Shown: piece by piece, positions 1 to 7,501 of the stretch | How positions within the stretch are numbered: position 1 is the stretch's first letter | Layout of the letters: each line of letters starts with the position of its first letter | Assembly (NCBI GenBank): GCA_947305005.1 | Contig: CAMZCM010000022.1 | Span: 1 to 33,621 of the forward strand | DNA: 33,621 nucleotides | From: an uncultured Prevotellaceae bacterium | Lineage (GTDB): Bacteria > Bacteroidota > Bacteroidia > Bacteroidales > Bacteroidaceae | Reading direction: 5' to 3' | Notes under the pieces: model-generated | What the model saw: only the letters and a program-made list of their open reading frames with translations | Told to the model about the DNA's origin: nothing | Database searches by the model: none | Translations under genes and position numbers: made by a program

Positions 1-152
1 GCAGTGGCAATGGTCCTTATTACCGATACCATCATGGTGAAAACAAGCTCTCACCCTCTCAGCAAGAGGACATCCTGAAGATTCTGGCCAGATACGGCAG
101 CACCGAGGGTCTGACCTTCGACCATTATGTCACCGACTTCGACTTTGGCTGA
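1..152 (+). CDS. 3' end of an unidentified protein
   Basis: An open frame enters from outside the window and ends at the TGA at 150-152, giving 49 C-terminal residues. The visible part is hydrophilic and ends in YVTDFDFG; it contains YYRYHHGEN near its start. I do not recognise the family. It converges on the GH43 gene that ends at 205, with only about 50 bases between them, and that gap holds a TTCCCA palindrome. A secreted carbohydrate-related protein would fit the neighbourhood, but nothing in the fragment proves it. Confidence 0.6.
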   Translation, partial: SGNGPYYRYHHGENKLSPSQQEDILKILARYGSTEGLTFDHYVTDFDFG

Positions 153-159
153 TATTTTG

Positions 160-174
160 TTCCCATAATGGGAA
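160..174. repeat. Single TTCCCA(TA)ATGGGAA palindrome
   Basis: A 15-bp perfect palindrome in the 3' gap between two convergent genes. It has the same core, the same preceding ATTTTG and a similar following stretch (GGAACCTATAT versus TGAACCTTATAT) as the three-copy array at 32990-33048. Unlike that array it is not followed by a TAnnTTTG promoter box, so it may be a decayed or orphan copy of the same site. Confidence 0.6.
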
Positions 175-204
175 TTTTCAGGAACCTATATTACGCTATA
201 GTCG

Positions 205-1665
205 TTAGTACTTACGCAAACGCCACTTGGCATTGTCCGTACTGAAGTCCCACTCAACCAGAGTCGGTGTGCTGTCTGCAGCAGAATAAAGAACGTAACG
301 GGTGTTGATACCATCACGACCTGGGATAGCCTTGGGGAGCAGACGGAAATAACCGTCCGTCAGTTGTTCGATGCGCCAAAGCTGTTCAGGGGCACCAGTG
401 AAAGTGGGGACAGCGGTGAGCTCCAGCTTATCAGTGGCAGCAAGCGCACGTTCGGTGCCAGTGATGGTAATCTTGAAATACGGGCCACCCAGATAGCCAC
501 CGGCTTCAGGCACTGGTGTGATGGTCCAATGCTGATGCGGACGCATCATATAATCGCTACAACGAACGCTGATCTCACCTTGGGGCCAGGTAGCGATCAC
601 ATCGTTGAGTTGTTGGTCTGGAATAGACGTCAAAGGCTTTGTCATATCCATATCCCAAAAGCGTTCACGTTCCTGTTGGATACGTACAAAGTCAACGGCT
701 AATTCCAATGAATAGCCGCGCCTCATAGACTCTATTTCAAAATCACCTCCCTTGAAACGCTCACCGGCTTCGGGCCAGCCGTCGCGCCAAAGGAGCGGAC
801 GAATACCGAGCACACTACGACCACTGCGGTCAAAGTCAGCTTCAAAATGGCAAGACATCACCTCTACCCCATCATCGATAATGGTACGACCGAAATGACC
901 AGGGCCACAGACACGGTCGCCTGCATTGATAACCATGCGTCCACCACCTTGCAGCATATCACGCCCAACATTGTCGAGGTATGGACCTGTGACCTTGCGC
1001 GAACGTCCCACAACGATATTATAAGTAGAGTTAACGCCGTCGCAGCAAGTTCCATGTGTACCCAATAGGTAGTACCAGCCGTCGCGATAAATGAGGTCGG
1101 AGGCTTCACAGTCGATAGCAACGTCCTGCTCCACATTACCTGCGACACGAAGTCCCGTCTTCGGGTCGAGCTCAATCAGACGAATAGCGCCAAAGTAGGT
1201 GCCGTATGTTGTCCATAATCTTCCCGTCGTGGGATCAAGCAGCAGACAGGGATCGATGGCGTCACAATCCTCCATTCCGTCGGAAGAAGCCACCTCAACA
1301 GCAGTGGTGAAAGCGAAATCAGGGCTCTTGGGGTCAAGCGAACGATTCCACATCGTGAGGATGCGGCCATTGTGACCGCCACCCAGGCCGCCACCCGTAG
1401 CACCATATATAAATAGGTATCGGTCACCTATCTTCAATACATCGGGAGCTGCTCCGCCACCCGGACGCTCAGCACCACTGTGCCAACTCCAGCCATCCTC
1501 GGAGATGAGCCCTCCACCGCCTGTGCCGTAGGTGTAATACTTACCGTCGCATTCGGCGATGGTCGAAGGATCATGGATATAGGGAGCGCCCACTTGCGCC
1601 GCTACGCGGCTAATGAAACATGAAAAGTGAAAAAGAAAAAATGAGAAGAAGATATATCGTTTCAT
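205..1665 (-). CDS. Secreted GH43 endo-arabinanase-like protein with C-terminal ricin-like domain
   Basis: Predicted glycoside hydrolase of family 43, close to the endo-1,5-alpha-L-arabinanase group, probably acting on arabinan outside the cytoplasm. 486 residues. A signal peptide covers about 1-23 (ends VAAQ). The five-bladed propeller covers about 25-320 with the three family acids in place: D32 (HDPS, base), D138 (IDPC, pKa modulator) and E187 (CEAS, general acid). The segment CCDGVNSTYNIVVGRS (about 207-222) is typical of arabinanases. Residues about 340-486 look like a beta-trefoil, with Q-x-W-like motifs HQHW, EQLW and NAKW. It starts 3 bases after the upstream GH43 gene, so the two are almost certainly co-transcribed. 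Substrate is inferred from family resemblance. Confidence 0.87.
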   Translation of the reverse strand: MKRYIFFSFFLFHFSCFISRVAAQVGAPYIHDPSTIAECDGKYYTYGTGGGGLISEDGWSWHSGAERPGGGAAPDVLKIGDRYLFIYGATGGGLGGGHNGRILTMWNRSLDPKSPDFAFTTAVEVASSDGMEDCDAIDPCLLLDPTTGRLWTTYGTYFGAIRLIELDPKTGLRVAGNVEQDVAIDCEASDLIYRDGWYYLLGTHGTCCDGVNSTYNIVVGRSRKVTGPYLDNVGRDMLQGGGRMVINAGDRVCGPGHFGRTIIDDGVEVMSCHFEADFDRSGRSVLGIRPLLWRDGWPEAGERFKGGDFEIESMRRGYSLELAVDFVRIQQERERFWDMDMTKPLTSIPDQQLNDVIATWPQGEISVRCSDYMMRPHQHWTITPVPEAGGYLGGPYFKITITGTERALAATDKLELTAVPTFTGAPEQLWRIEQLTDGYFRLLPKAIPGRDGINTRYVLYSAADSTPTLVEWDFSTDNAKWRLRKY

Positions 1666-1668
1666 GGC

Positions 1669-3630
1669 TTACTGGATTTGGAAGTTGGTAACTGGTTTGC
1701 CTTTCTCGTCAATGAAGTGAACACACATATCGCTCAGCCCTGGACCATTAATAACGGCGCCGCGTAGGACGTTGCGTCCTTTCTTGAGCGTGAAACGGTT
1801 CGAAACACCATCGTCCTCCACCATACGGCGGTCACCCTCAAGCAGCAACACTTCCTCGCCATTGAGCCACCACATGGAGGCACCATTGGAGCCGACTGCC
1901 AAACGAACATTGGCGATGTCCTCTGGGCAGTCGATGTACGTCTCACACCAGAAGAGATTGCCGTATAACTGACTGCCGTATTTCTCGGCAAAACGGAAGA
2001 GTTTCATGTTATAATGATCACTTTCCAGCGTGTACCACTTGCCCTTTTGTTTCGACAACTTAGCCAATTCGTCGGCAAAGGTCTTACGCAACCACGAGTC
2101 CGTGAAGATAACATTCGAACGGATGTCCTGTTTGATAGGCTCCAACAATCTCCAACGACGAATATAACCGCGTTCGTCGGGCTGCGAAGGAGCAGCGTTC
2201 TTGGCTACGGGTGTGAAATAACGCTGGCGATTGCGGAACAGAATCCAGTCGATACTGACGGCTTTGTCCTCACAGGTGACGACAAGGTCGGCAATGCCTT
2301 TCGGCGTATAGTCAAGCGGCAGTGTCAGTGTGAGCCACTGACCGCTTTGGTCGCGTCGGAAGGGAGCCGGAGCGCCAGGACGTGTCACTTCGCTCTTGAC
2401 AGTTACCTTGAACCTGGCAATGATCTTACCTTTCGCATTTTTCTCGCGAACAGCAAGCTCGGTGTTCTCGTCAGCCTTGACGCGAATGATGACGTAGCCG
2501 TCCGTGACAGAGCTGAAATCTACATCGCCAAACGTGAGCCAACTGCCTTTCTGTGGTAGTGTGGCATGAAAGCCGCAGAAGGTATTGATGGTATCGTTGA
2601 GCGCTGTGGTCACGCCATCACTGGATACGCTATAGCGATCAACTTCCAAACGCGAGGTGGCAGGAATAATCCCCACACCACGTAGTGTAGGCTTTACCTC
2701 CTGAATGGTGCCATCAGCATTAAAAGCGATTTTGTCGATGCACACAGAACGACGTTTGTCATCGCGCGGCGAGAAATCGTTGTGATGATAGAACAGATAC
2801 CATTGTCCTTTGTATTCCACGAGGCTGTGATGATTGGTCCAACAGCCGTTATCGTGCTCCGTCATGATGACACCTTTGAAAGTCCAGGGACCGAGGGGCG
2901 AATCACTCATGGCATAGGCTAATGTTTCTGTACCGCCTTCCTTGCGTACCCAGGGGAAAGTGAGGTAGTAATGTCCATTACGCTTAAAGGCGAAGGGGCC
3001 TTCTTTAAAGCCTTCGGGCAAACCTTCCATCACGCGGCTCTCACCCTCCAGTTCCTTCATATTCTCTTTCAGCTTCGCGCCTCGAAGCCCCATCCCACTC
3101 CAATAGAGATAGGCGATGCCGTCATCATCGATGAATACACAAGGGTCGATGCCAGCAACACCTTTTATGGGCTCTGGTTCTAATTTATATGGTCCATCAG
3201 GCAGGTCAGCAGTGGCTACGCCGATGGCGAAACCACGCCCGTCCTTAGGTCCGTTAGGAAAATAGAAATAATACTTACCACCCTTCTCTACGCAATCAGG
3301 AGCCCACATAGAGTACCCGTTGGGCCTGCCCCAAGGCACATCCTCTTGCAAAACGATGACACCATGATCCTGCCACGATGTAAGGTCATCGGACGAGAAC
3401 ACATGGTAGTCGGCCATACAGAACCAATTCGGACGTGCTCCTTCTGCCACCTGGATATCGTGGGAAGGATAGAGATAGATACGACCATTGAAAACACGAG
3501 CTGTAGGATCAGCTGTGAACTGATCGCGAACGATGGGATTCTGCGCCACAACATGATATGAGAAAAGCGCAGAATGAAACGTGAGAAAAAAGATGAACAG
3601 TTTGTGTCTTACAACAAGATTTCTCTTCAT
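1669..3630 (-). CDS. Secreted multidomain GH43 glycosidase with CBM6-like region
   Basis: Predicted family 43 glycosidase, likely arabinofuranosidase or xylosidase type. 653 residues; signal peptide about 1-30. The propeller covers about 35-330, with D41 (ADPTARV, base), D162 (IDPC, modulator) and E210 (KEGPF, acid). Residues about 335-465 resemble a CBM6-type carbohydrate-binding jelly roll (ends VSIDWILFR). Residues about 510-653 form a second beta-rich, galactose-binding-like module with WWLNGEEV and a C-terminal PGLSDMCVHF. It begins 18 bases after the end of leuA2 and is followed after 3 bases by the arabinanase-like gene, so a sugar-degrading pair sits at the tail of the leucine operon. 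Exact substrate cannot be read from sequence. Confidence 0.87.
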   Translation of the reverse strand: MKRNLVVRHKLFIFFLTFHSALFSYHVVAQNPIVRDQFTADPTARVFNGRIYLYPSHDIQVAEGARPNWFCMADYHVFSSDDLTSWQDHGVIVLQEDVPWGRPNGYSMWAPDCVEKGGKYYFYFPNGPKDGRGFAIGVATADLPDGPYKLEPEPIKGVAGIDPCVFIDDDGIAYLYWSGMGLRGAKLKENMKELEGESRVMEGLPEGFKEGPFAFKRNGHYYLTFPWVRKEGGTETLAYAMSDSPLGPWTFKGVIMTEHDNGCWTNHHSLVEYKGQWYLFYHHNDFSPRDDKRRSVCIDKIAFNADGTIQEVKPTLRGVGIIPATSRLEVDRYSVSSDGVTTALNDTINTFCGFHATLPQKGSWLTFGDVDFSSVTDGYVIIRVKADENTELAVREKNAKGKIIARFKVTVKSEVTRPGAPAPFRRDQSGQWLTLTLPLDYTPKGIADLVVTCEDKAVSIDWILFRNRQRYFTPVAKNAAPSQPDERGYIRRWRLLEPIKQDIRSNVIFTDSWLRKTFADELAKLSKQKGKWYTLESDHYNMKLFRFAEKYGSQLYGNLFWCETYIDCPEDIANVRLAVGSNGASMWWLNGEEVLLLEGDRRMVEDDGVSNRFTLKKGRNVLRGAVINGPGLSDMCVHFIDEKGKPVTNFQIQ

Positions 3631-3648
3631 ATTGAAAAGAATGAAGGG

Positions 3649-5385
3649 TTAGGAATACATTGATTCAATGATATTCAAGAGCTTAATGGTAGCCTTGATT
3701 GCAGCCTCCGTCTGGTCGGCATCGAGGGCGTGGGTACGAATAGTACGCTCCTGAAACGTCCATTCGATAGTCGTCTGAACGAGGGCATCTGTGCGACCGC
3801 CCGGAGGGATGATGACGGTGTAGTTCGACAGCCAGGGAAATTCACGGTTCAAGCGCTCGCGGTAGATGTGACGGACAGCGCGCACGAAAGCGTCGTACTG
3901 ACCGTCACCTTGGGCACTTTCTTCATACACCTGATCGTCAATCTGCAAACGGACCTGTGCCATCGGTTTCAGGCCATAAGCCGTTGAGACCATGTAGGAA
4001 AGCAAACGCACACGTTCCTCTTCCTCACTGTGTTTCAGCACATCACGAATGATGTACGGGAGGTCCTCCTGCGTCACCAACTCTTTCTTATCACCCAGCT
4101 CAATGATGCGGTCAGTCACCTTTTTCATATCGTCTTCGCTGAGGTCTAGGCCAAGCTCGTCGAGATTCATACGGAGACTGGCCTTGCCGCTGCTCTTACC
4201 CAAAGCATACTCACGACGGCGCCCGAAACGCTCGGGTTTCAAAGCATTTTGGTAGAGTCCCTGTTTGTTGTCGCCATCAGCATGAACACCTGCTACTTGC
4301 GTAAAGACAGCCGATCCCGTAATAGGTTTATTGGGCGGTATAGCGATACCGCTATAACTCTCCACCATGTGAGCCACCTTGTTCAACTCGCTCTCATTGA
4401 TATTTGTCTGCGCATTGAAATGATCCTTCAATATCGCTTGCACGCTGGCCAGCGGCGCATTACCGGCTCGTTCACCAAGACCGTTGATAGCAGTATGCAG
4501 ACCTTTAGCGCCTCCAAAGACAGCGCCCAAGACATTAGACACAGCGAGGTCGTAGTCGTTGTGAGCATGAAAATCAAAGTGCACATCAGGATATCGCGCT
4601 ACCATCTGCCGCATGAAGTCCAATGTCTCCAGCGGATTGAGGATGCCGAGAGTGTCGGGGAGCATAATACGGGAGATAGGAGACTCGACGGACTCTCCCC
4701 CCTGCCCCTCCCTATCAGGGAGGGGAGTAAGATGTGTTGGAGCTATGAGGTCCTTGAGAGAATCGAGTAGTTCAAAGACATAGTTACTATTTTCTGTGTC
4801 TTCTGCCTTCGATAGTATCTGCTCCCTCCCTGATAGGGAGGGCGGGGGGAGAGTCTGCCCCCCCCCCTCTTTCATTCCTCCACTCCAATCCTCCAAATAC
4901 AGATTGACGGCAATGCCTCGCTGGGCCGCCATCTCCACATTTCTCCGAATGTCTGCAACATGTTCTTCAAGGCTCTTACCCAATTGTCCTTCGCAATGGC
5001 GACGTGAACCTTTGCAGAGAAGATTGATGGTGCGGGCACCTGCGCTCTCAATCCAGTCGAGACTCTTGCCGTCATCGACAAAGCCGAGCACTTCCACACA
5101 ATCCAGTAAATCCTTACTGGCAGCCCAACGGGTGATGCGCTGTACAGCCTCCAATTCGCCATCGCTGACGCGAGCCGAAGCCACCTCAACACGATCCACA
5201 TGCAAATCCTCGAGCAACGCCCGACAGATCATCAGTTTCTCATGCGGCATGAAACTCACACCCGAAGTCTGCTCACCATCCCTAAGGGTGGTGTCCATGA
5301 TTTCAACGGACTCTCCCCCCTGCCCCTCCCTACCAAGGAGGGGAGTATAATGTAATAGACTGGAAATTATCTTATTTTTTTTCAT
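3649..5385 (-). CDS. LeuA2/CimA-type 2-isopropylmalate or citramalate synthase with in-frame repeat insertions
   Basis: Claisen-condensing enzyme of the HMGL-like TIM-barrel family: acetyl-CoA plus a 2-oxoacid (2-oxoisovalerate or pyruvate). 578 residues. The substrate loop is [10 protein letters not shown] (30-39, with R35 and D36); metal ligands are in DFHAHNDYD (H273, H275); MLPDTLGILNP is at 241-251; the C-terminal LeuA regulatory domain is about 440-578. Three stretches look foreign: about 14-27 (PLLGREGQGGES), 174-190 ([12 protein letters not shown]) and 219-234 (PLPDREGQGGES). Each is the translation of a copy of one palindromic repeat. The N-terminal copy lies between the start codon and the first barrel strand (VEIMDTT). 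Starting instead at M30 would remove that strand, so 5385 is preferred. LeuA versus CimA specificity is unresolved. Confidence 0.85.
   Translation of the reverse strand: MKKNKIISSLLHYTPLLGREGQGGESVEIMDTTLRDGEQTSGVSFMPHEKLMICRALLEDLHVDRVEVASARVSDGELEAVQRITRWAASKDLLDCVEVLGFVDDGKSLDWIESAGARTINLLCKGSRRHCEGQLGKSLEEHVADIRRNVEMAAQRGIAVNLYLEDWSGGMKEGGGQTLPPPSLSGREQILSKAEDTENSNYVFELLDSLKDLIAPTHLTPLPDREGQGGESVESPISRIMLPDTLGILNPLETLDFMRQMVARYPDVHFDFHAHNDYDLAVSNVLGAVFGGAKGLHTAINGLGERAGNAPLASVQAILKDHFNAQTNINESELNKVAHMVESYSGIAIPPNKPITGSAVFTQVAGVHADGDNKQGLYQNALKPERFGRRREYALGKSSGKASLRMNLDELGLDLSEDDMKKVTDRIIELGDKKELVTQEDLPYIIRDVLKHSEEEERVRLLSYMVSTAYGLKPMAQVRLQIDDQVYEESAQGDGQYDAFVRAVRHIYRERLNREFPWLSNYTVIIPPGGRTDALVQTTIEWTFQERTIRTHALDADQTEAAIKATIKLLNIIESMYS
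4691..4855. repeat. Inverted pair of GC-rich palindromic repeats inside leuA2
   Basis: Left copy 4691-4730 begins GACTCTCCCCCCTGCCC and contains the hairpin CCCTCCCTATCAGGGAGGG. The right copy, 4821-4855, is its reverse complement, ending GGGCGGGGGGAGAGTC. The 90 bases between them code for NYVFELLDSLKDL, which looks like the native enzyme segment, so these are two separate insertions and not the ends of one element. Both keep the reading frame. Confidence 0.85.
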
Positions 5386-5448
5386 ATTCTCTCGTCTTGC
5401 GAAGTGATTACTCCCCGCCCTGCAAGGGAGGGGCTGGGGGGAGGGTCC
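5309..5448. repeat. Inverted pair of palindromic repeats spanning the leuD/leuA2 junction
   Basis: The left copy at 5309-5350 lies in the first codons of leuA2, just after its start region. The right copy at 5406-5448 is in inverted orientation and makes up the 3' end of leuD, supplying its last residues (LPPAPPLQGGE) and its TAA stop. Together they bracket the intergenic gap and the leuA2 start codon, so an mRNA hairpin here could affect leuA2 translation. Confidence 0.83.
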
Positions 5449-6031
5449 CTATGTTCTTTAGTAAGAAATCGATATCATCTAACCCGTTCATCAGACAATA
5501 TTTCTTGTAATTGTTGATGTCAAAGTGTTCGGCTTTGCCAGTGGCGAGATTCGTCACCGTTTGAGTGGGCAAGTCCACGCGAACCTGAGTCTGCGGGTCA
5601 GCCGAAATACTTGCGAAGAGTTCCTGTTGGAAGGCGGGAGAGACCACGACGGGCAGAACGAAACAGTTCAAAAGGTTATTGCGATGGATATCAGCGAAAG
5701 AGCTGCTGATGACTACGCGCACGCCATAGCCCGCAATAGCCCACGCCGCATGTTCGCGTGAGGAGCCTGAGCCCCAGTTCTCGCCTGCCACAATGATTTC
5801 ATGTACACCCTCATGCGGTGCTTCCTTGTACTCCGTTTGGTTCATCACGAAATCCTTGATAGGCTGTCCGTCAGTTGTATAGCGAAGGTCGTGCATAAAC
5901 GCATCTCCAAAGAACTTAGGGTCACGCGTTGTGCTTGACAGGTAACGAGCAGGGATAATCAGATCCGTATTGCAGTTATCAATAGCAATAGGAATGCAAG
6001 TAGAGGTTATTTGGTCAAGTTTCTGTTTCAT
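5408..6031 (-). CDS. leuD: 3-isopropylmalate dehydratase small subunit
   Basis: Small (swivel-domain) subunit that joins LeuC to isomerise 2-isopropylmalate to 3-isopropylmalate in leucine synthesis. 207 residues, normal for LeuD. The motif ENWGSGSSREHAAWAI (84-99) is the substrate-binding loop of the family, and DNCNTDLIIPARYL (18-31) is the usual N-terminal site. The gene starts 5 bases after leuC ends. The last ten or so residues (PPAPPLQGGE) and the stop codon come from a palindromic repeat copy and are not expected in LeuD. Otherwise the protein looks intact and functional. Confidence 0.95.
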   Translation of the reverse strand: MKQKLDQITSTCIPIAIDNCNTDLIIPARYLSSTTRDPKFFGDAFMHDLRYTTDGQPIKDFVMNQTEYKEAPHEGVHEIIVAGENWGSGSSREHAAWAIAGYGVRVVISSSFADIHRNNLLNCFVLPVVVSPAFQQELFASISADPQTQVRVDLPTQTVTNLATGKAEHFDINNYKKYCLMNGLDDIDFLLKNIGTLPPAPPLQGGE

Positions 6032-6036
6032 AATGG

Positions 6037-7500
6037 CTACATGACAATTGTTCTAGGATCTGTGATAACACCTGTCACGGCAGCGGCAGCAACCGTCAGC
6101 GGACTCGCCAGAATGGTTCTGGCACCAGGACCTTGTCGTCCTACGAAGTTACGATTGGAAGTGCTGATACAAAGTTTACCGGCCGGCACCTTGTCAGCAT
6201 TCATTGCCAGACAGGCGGAACAGGAGGGCAGACGGAGCTCGAATCCTGCGTCCTCAAGGATTTTGTCAATACCTTCATCAATAATTTGCTGGCGCACGGC
6301 CCATGATCCAGGCACGAGCCAAGCAACCACATTCGCAGCCTTCTTGCGTCCTTTCACCACGGAAGCGAAAGCGCGGAAGTCCTCGATGCGTCCGTTGGTA
6401 CAGGCGCCCAGGAAAACATAATCCACAGGTATGCCAAGCAAGCGCTGACCAGAAGAAAAGCCCATGTAGGAAAGAGCAGACTCTCCCCCTGCCCTCCCTA
6501 TCAGGGAGGGAGCAGAATCCTTTCGAGTGCTACCATTTTCCTCAGTTGTAGAAGTAATCACTCCCTCCCTAATAGGGAGGGCGGGGGGAGAGTCCGGAAT
6601 TCTCTCATCAATAGCTATTCCTTCTCCTGGATTCGTTCCATAGGTAATTCGGGGGGCTATGTCTTCAGCCTGGAAGGTGATCTCTTTGTCAAAGACGGCA
6701 TCAGCGTCGCTATAAAGTTGTTTCCAACCCTCCACAGCCTTGTCCCACGCCTCACCCTTCGGGGCATACTCACGTCCTTTCAGATAAGCGAAAGTGATTT
6801 CATCTGGTGCTATCAAACCTGCGCGTGAGCCCATCTCAATACTGAGGTTGGAGAGTGTCAGACGACCTTCCATCGACATCGAACGGATGGCCGAGCCTGC
6901 ATATTCTACCGCATAGCCTGTAGCACCTGAAGTAGTCAGTTGTGCCATGATGTAGAGAGCTACATCTTTGGGCGTCGTACCCTTGGGCAACTGGCCTTCA
7001 ACATTAATGCGCATGGTCTTGGGCTTTTGTTGAAGGATACACTGCGAGGCCAGCACCTGTGCCACCTCACTGGTACCGATTCCCATCGCCAACGCTCCGA
7101 CAGCGCCGTGTGTAGAGGTGTGGCTGTCGCCGCAGACAATCGTCATACCAGGCAGCGAAAGGCCTTTCTCCGGGCCTACGACGTGGATAATGCCGTTATC
7201 CTTCGTGCCCATATCGAAGTGCTTGATGCCAAATTCGGCACAGTTCTTCTTCAGCGCCTCCATCTGCTTGGCGCCCACAGGCAGTGGCGCATCAGATGTG
7301 CTGGGTGTATTATGATCGGGCATCGCGAAAATCTGTTGCGGACGCAACACGCCTATGCCCTTGTCGCGTAAGGTGTCAAAAGCCTGTGGGCTAGTCACCT
7401 CGTGACAATAGAGGCGGTCAATATACAATTGTGTGGGACCGTCAGGAATGTTCTGCACCACATGCGCGTCCCATATTTTATCAAAGAGCGTCTTTCCCAT
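6037..7500 (-). CDS. leuC: 3-isopropylmalate dehydratase large subunit with two in-frame repeat insertions
   Basis: Aconitase-family [4Fe-4S] enzyme; with LeuD it converts 2- to 3-isopropylmalate. I set the start at the ATG at 7498-7500 ([10 protein letters not shown]), one base after the leuA stop; a longer frame reaches 7542 but only overlaps leuA. 487 residues. Cluster cysteines are C367 (GACTNGR) and C427 and C430 (PSCSAC); [11 protein letters not shown] is about 123-133. Two segments, 303-313 ([11 protein letters not shown]) and 328-341 ([12 protein letters not shown]), are translated repeat copies that flank about 14 residues of ordinary sequence, in the stretch before ALSYMGF where LeuC homologues vary in length. 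The catalytic regions are untouched, so the enzyme is probably active. Confidence 0.94.
   Translation of the reverse strand: MGKTLFDKIWDAHVVQNIPDGPTQLYIDRLYCHEVTSPQAFDTLRDKGIGVLRPQQIFAMPDHNTPSTSDAPLPVGAKQMEALKKNCAEFGIKHFDMGTKDNGIIHVVGPEKGLSLPGMTIVCGDSHTSTHGAVGALAMGIGTSEVAQVLASQCILQQKPKTMRINVEGQLPKGTTPKDVALYIMAQLTTSGATGYAVEYAGSAIRSMSMEGRLTLSNLSIEMGSRAGLIAPDEITFAYLKGREYAPKGEAWDKAVEGWKQLYSDADAVFDKEITFQAEDIAPRITYGTNPGEGIAIDERIPDSPPALPIREGVITSTTEENGSTRKDSAPSLIGRAGGESALSYMGFSSGQRLLGIPVDYVFLGACTNGRIEDFRAFASVVKGRKKAANVVAWLVPGSWAVRQQIIDEGIDKILEDAGFELRLPSCSACLAMNADKVPAGKLCISTSNRNFVGRQGPGARTILASPLTVAAAAVTGVITDPRTIVM
6476..6594. repeat. Inverted pair of GC-rich palindromic repeats inside leuC
   Basis: The left copy (6476-6517) starts AGACTCTCCCC and contains CCCTCCCTATCAGGGAGGG. 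The right copy (6556-6594) is the inverse, ending GCGGGGGGAGAGTCC. The spacer is about 39 bases and differs entirely from the spacers of the other two pairs in the window. Both copies preserve the leuC frame and encode proline- or glycine-rich peptides. Confidence 0.85.
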
Positions 7501-7501
7501 C

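Noticed and set aside
864..1175. Antisense open frames across the GH43, leu and barrel genes
   Set aside because: They are shadows of well-supported genes, with no family features of their own.
3649..5385. leuA2 as a pseudogene because of odd insertions
   Set aside because: The frame is open over 578 codons and the active-site, metal-ligand and regulatory regions are all present.
6476..6594. Pair of repeats in leuC as terminal inverted repeats of a single MITE
   Set aside because: The inner sequence differs completely between the three pairs, and in leuA2 it encodes native enzyme residues, so the copies are separate units.
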